A stretch of DNA of 11,838 nucleotides from Gammaproteobacteria bacterium UBA5338 (GTDB lineage Bacteria; Pseudomonadota; Gammaproteobacteria; Pseudomonadales; UBA5862): assembly GCA_002408105.1 (NCBI GenBank), contig DHQM01000212.1, positions 8,559 through 20,396 on the forward strand. The letters run 5' to 3'. The number at the start of each line of letters is the position of its first letter. Position 1 is the stretch's first letter. Of this stretch, positions 7,937 through 11,838 are shown one piece after another. The notes under the pieces are model-generated. The model was not told the DNA's origin. It saw nothing but the letters and a program-made list of their open reading frames with translations, and did no database searches. Made by a program: the position numbers and the translations under genes.

Positions 7937-8482
7937 ATGGCGGAGTCGACAACCATTGCCCGACCCTATGCCAGGGCTGCCTTTGCGGCTGCCAAGGCAG
8001 CTGATCCCGCGCAATGGTCCGAGGCCTTGGGCTGTTTCGCGGCGATCGTGGAACATGAACAAACGCTGGCGCTGCTCAAGTCGCCCGCGCTGACGTCGGA
8101 AGCGCAGTTGAACCTGCTTTGCGACCTCTACGCGGCGGTGCAGGGCGCGGCGGCAGACGAGGCACTGCGCAACTTGCTCGGCGTGCTCGCTGAGAACAAG
8201 CGCCTGCCCTTGTTGCCAGAAGTGGTGCGGCAGTTCGAGTCCCTGCGTGCCCAAGAGCAGCAAAGCATCGACGTGACGGTGGTTACAGCGCGCCCGGTAC
8301 AGACGGACCGTTTGGGCCGTCTGGCGGAGGTTCTTGGCCGCAAATTCGAGCGCTCGATTCAATTGGACAATCAAGTCGACCCAGAGTTGATCGGTGGCGC
8401 GGTGGTCCGTGCCGGGGATCTGGTCATCGACGGCTCGGTCCGCGGCAAGCTGGCAAAGCTTGCCGAAGCGATGAATTCCTGA
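7937..8482 (+). CDS. atpH: F0F1 ATP synthase subunit delta
   Basis: Delta sits on top of F1 and joins the alpha subunits to the b dimer. The 181 residues compare with 177 in E. coli. The N-terminal helical domain begins with the conserved ARPYARAAF (8-16). The middle holds LLGVLAENKRL (80-90), and the C-terminal part contains the signature VDPELIGGAVVRAGDLVIDGSVRGKL (about 147-172). It lies 13 bp after atpF and 15 bp before atpA. Confidence 0.97.
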   Translation: MAESTTIARPYARAAFAAAKAADPAQWSEALGCFAAIVEHEQTLALLKSPALTSEAQLNLLCDLYAAVQGAAADEALRNLLGVLAENKRLPLLPEVVRQFESLRAQEQQSIDVTVVTARPVQTDRLGRLAEVLGRKFERSIQLDNQVDPELIGGAVVRAGDLVIDGSVRGKLAKLAEAMNS

Positions 8483-8497
8483 GTTGAGGGAAAAAGA

Positions 8498-10042
8498 ATG
8501 CAGCAGCTGAACCCAGCAGAAATCAGCGACATCATCCGGCAGCGGATAGCCAGTTTCGATGTCCAGTCCGAGGCCCGCAACGAAGGCACCATTGTGTCGG
8601 TCTCGGATGGCATCATCCGCATTCATGGTCTGGCCGATGTGATGTACGGGGAAATGATCGAATTTCCCGGTGGCATCTACGGCATGGCCCTGAACCTTGA
8701 GCGCGATTCTGTCGGCGCTGTGGTGCTGGGTGACTACCAAGACCTCGCGGAAGGTCAAACCGCCCGATGCACTGGCCGCATCCTTGAGGTCCCCATCGGC
8801 CCGCAGTTGGCTGGCCGTGTGGTCGACGCGCTTGGCAACCCGATCGACGGAAAAGGCCCGCTTAACACGGACCTGACCGACGCCATCGAAAAGGTCGCCC
8901 CAGGTGTGATCACCCGCCAATCCGTGGACCAGCCGGTCCAAACGGGATTCAAAGCCATTGATGCCATGGTCCCCATCGGCAGGGGTCAGCGTGAGTTGAT
9001 CATTGGCGATCGCCAGATCGGTAAGACCGCCATCGCGATCGACACCATCATCAACCAGAAAGACAGTGGCATCACTTGCATTTATGTGGCCATCGGTCAA
9101 AAGCAGTCGACCATCGCCAACGTGGTACGCAAGCTTGAAGAGCACGGCGCCATGGACCACACCATCGTGGTTGCCGCAGGTGCCTCAGACCCGGCCTCCA
9201 TGCAGTACCTTGCACCCTATGCAGGCTGCACCATGGGGGAGTACTTCCGTGACCGAGGGCAGGATGCGCTCATCATTTACGATGACCTGACCAAGCAGGC
9301 CTGGGCCTACCGCCAGATCTCTCTGTTGCTGCGCCGTCCGCCGGGCCGCGAAGCCTACCCCGGTGACGTGTTTTACCTGCACTCGCGGTTGCTTGAGCGT
9401 TCGGCACGGGTCAATGCCGAGTACGTGGAGCAGTTCACCGGCGGAGAAGTCAAGGGACAAACGGGCTCGCTGACCGCGCTGCCGATCATCGAAACCCAAG
9501 GGGGCGATGTTTCCGCATTCGTCCCCACCAACGTCATTTCGATCACTGATGGGCAGATCTACCTCGAAGGCGACCTGTTCAATTCGGGCGTGCGCCCGGC
9601 CATGAATGCGGGGCTTTCGGTGTCTCGGGTGGGTGGCTCTGCGCAGACCAAGATCATCAAGAAAATCGGCGGCGGGATTCGGCTGGCGCTCGCGCAGTAC
9701 CGCGAGTTGGCGGCGTTTTCGCAGTTCGCATCGGACTTGGATGACGCCACTCGTGCCCAGCTCGAACACGGCCAGCGCATCACCGAGCTCATGAAGCAGA
9801 AGCAGTACTCGCCGCTGAGTGTGGGTGAAATGGCCATCAGCCTTTATGCGGGGACCGAGGGGTACCTGGGCGACGTGCCCGTTGAGAAAGTGGTTGAATT
9901 CGAGCAGTCCCTGTTGGCCTATGTCAACGCCGAGCATGCGGGCTTGATTGACCAGATCAACAAGTCAGGGGACTTCAACGATGAAGTCTCAGGGCAGATC
10001 AAGCAGGTGATCGAGACCTTCAAACAGACCCAGACCTGGTAG
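8498..10042 (+). CDS. atpA: F0F1 ATP synthase subunit alpha
   Basis: Alpha alternates with beta in the F1 hexamer and carries the non-catalytic nucleotide sites. The 514 residues match E. coli (513). The N-terminal beta-barrel (about 25-95) leads to the nucleotide domain with Walker A GDRQIGKT (170-177, Lys176), Walker [11 protein letters not shown] (257-266) and the arginine finger Arg377 in [10 protein letters not shown], equivalent to E. coli Arg376. [20 protein letters not shown] (281-300) is the family signature. GAGGG upstream of the ATG is a good ribosome-binding site. No residue is missing at these sites. Confidence 0.99.
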   Translation: MQQLNPAEISDIIRQRIASFDVQSEARNEGTIVSVSDGIIRIHGLADVMYGEMIEFPGGIYGMALNLERDSVGAVVLGDYQDLAEGQTARCTGRILEVPIGPQLAGRVVDALGNPIDGKGPLNTDLTDAIEKVAPGVITRQSVDQPVQTGFKAIDAMVPIGRGQRELIIGDRQIGKTAIAIDTIINQKDSGITCIYVAIGQKQSTIANVVRKLEEHGAMDHTIVVAAGASDPASMQYLAPYAGCTMGEYFRDRGQDALIIYDDLTKQAWAYRQISLLLRRPPGREAYPGDVFYLHSRLLERSARVNAEYVEQFTGGEVKGQTGSLTALPIIETQGGDVSAFVPTNVISITDGQIYLEGDLFNSGVRPAMNAGLSVSRVGGSAQTKIIKKIGGGIRLALAQYRELAAFSQFASDLDDATRAQLEHGQRITELMKQKQYSPLSVGEMAISLYAGTEGYLGDVPVEKVVEFEQSLLAYVNAEHAGLIDQINKSGDFNDEVSGQIKQVIETFKQTQTW

Positions 10043-10093
10043 TTGGGGCGATGAAAGTCAGGATCGGCATCGGGCGGCGGGAGGCGAGCTGCA

Positions 10094-10954
10094 ATGGCTA
10101 GCGGCAAAGAAATTCGGACCCAGATCGCGAGTGTCAAGAGCACCCAGAAGATCACCAACGCGCAGCAGATGGTGGCGGTCAGCAAGATGCGGCGAGCCAC
10201 CGAGCGCATGGCCGCCGGCAAACCGTACTCGGATCGCGTTCGCGCGGTGGTGGGCCACCTTGCCAACGCCACCCCAGAGTACCAGCACAGGTACATGGTC
10301 GAGCGCGAGGTTCGGCGAGTTGGTTACGTCGTGGTCTCCAGTGATCGGGGTTTGTGCGGCGGGCTCAACATCAACCTGTTCAAGACTGTGCTCAAGGAGC
10401 TCCAAGGTTGGGACCGAGACGGGGTGACGGCGGACTACTGCACCATCGGGTCGAAGGGGCAGGCTTTCTTCCAGGGCCTGAAGGGCGACATCATCGCCTC
10501 GACCCAGCGTCTCGGCGACACCCCTGAGGTGACAGACCTGATCGGAACCATCAAGGTGATGCTTGAAGCCTATACCGAGGGACAGATTGACCGGGTGTAT
10601 CTGGCCTCGAACAGCTTCGTCAACACCATGACCCAGGTTCCGACCCTGCGGCAGTTGCTGCCGCTTGAGCCGGTTGAAGACGAATCCATGAAACACCAGT
10701 GGGACTACCTCTACGAGCCCGACGCCCGGGAACTGCTTGATGGTCTGCTAGAGCGGTACATCGAATCCCAGGTGTATCAGGCCGTGGTCGAGAACATCGC
10801 GTGTGAGCAGGCTGCCCGGATGGTTGCGATGAAGAGCGCCACCGAGAACGCCGAAGAGTTGATCGAAGACCTACAACTGAAGTTCAACAAAATTCGTCAG
10901 GCCGGCATCACCCAGGAACTGTCCGAAATTGTCGGCGGAGCGGCTGCGGTTTGA
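10094..10954 (+). CDS. atpG: F0F1 ATP synthase subunit gamma
   Basis: Gamma is the central rotor shaft linking the c-ring to catalysis in alpha3beta3. The 286 residues match E. coli (287). Both coiled-coil helices are recognisable: the N-terminal [20 protein letters not shown] and the C-terminal [20 protein letters not shown]. The middle [15 protein letters not shown] signature is also intact. The usual ITKAMEMVAASKM reads [13 protein letters not shown] here (residues 20-32), replacing the conserved Lys, Met (Met23 in E. coli mature numbering) and Glu. The start has a strong GGGAGG at 10079-10084 with 9-base spacing. The 51-bp gap after atpA contains a 16-codon mini-ORF that overlaps this start. 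Confidence 0.98.
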   Translation: MASGKEIRTQIASVKSTQKITNAQQMVAVSKMRRATERMAAGKPYSDRVRAVVGHLANATPEYQHRYMVEREVRRVGYVVVSSDRGLCGGLNINLFKTVLKELQGWDRDGVTADYCTIGSKGQAFFQGLKGDIIASTQRLGDTPEVTDLIGTIKVMLEAYTEGQIDRVYLASNSFVNTMTQVPTLRQLLPLEPVEDESMKHQWDYLYEPDARELLDGLLERYIESQVYQAVVENIACEQAARMVAMKSATENAEELIEDLQLKFNKIRQAGITQELSEIVGGAAAV

Positions 10955-10966
10955 CCGCGTAGCTGA

Positions 10967-11838
<872 letters not shown>

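Noticed and set aside
8047..8055. CGTGGAACA, half of a parS palindrome
   Set aside because: The other half does not match, and the sequence lies within atpH coding DNA.
7934..9160. Long minus-strand open frame (408 codons) across atpH and atpA
   Set aside because: It is antisense to two clearly conserved genes, and its product shows no recognisable family. GC-rich coding DNA often gives such frames.

Overview
This window is a GC-rich (roughly 60% by eye) stretch of chromosome with the gene order mnmE - mnmG - rsmG - parA - parB - atpI - atpB - atpE - atpF - atpH - atpA - atpG - atpD. This is the classic origin-proximal order of Gammaproteobacteria, as in Shewanella, Pseudomonas or Halomonas-like genomes. 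AtpD, AtpA, AtpB, AtpF and MnmG all resemble their E. coli counterparts closely in length and motifs, which also points to a gammaproteobacterium. I cannot name the genus from sequence alone. All genes lie on the + strand. mnmE is cut by the left edge and atpD by the right edge.

Region by region: 1-1158 is the 3' part of mnmE. 1159-1541 is a gene-free gap holding a 74% A+T block (1341-1450), one perfect DnaA box, a perfect IHF-consensus site, a weak second DnaA box and several inverted repeats. I read it as a candidate chromosomal replication origin (oriC), at the place where oriC lies in Vibrio and E. coli relatives (next to mnmG). A promoter at 1484-1511 sits just in front of mnmG. 1542-5753 is a tight mnmG-rsmG-parA-parB operon for wobble-uridine tRNA modification, 16S rRNA methylation and chromosome segregation. 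5754-5930 is a gap with a strong sigma70-type promoter and a long leader. 5931-11838 is the F-type ATP synthase operon in the standard order. atpC is presumably just outside the window.

How the genes work together: MnmE and MnmG form one tRNA-modifying complex. RsmG methylates 16S rRNA. ParA and ParB move newly copied origins apart, which fits a location beside oriC. The atp genes encode the a, c and b subunits (membrane Fo), the delta, alpha, gamma and beta subunits (F1), and the accessory AtpI.

This is mostly ordinary core-genome sequence. I found no mobile element, CRISPR array, RNA gene or novel defence-like system. The points most worth checking are the candidate oriC, an unusual substitution cluster in the gamma-subunit coupling motif, non-consensus G4/G5 motifs in MnmE, and the unclear start of atpI.
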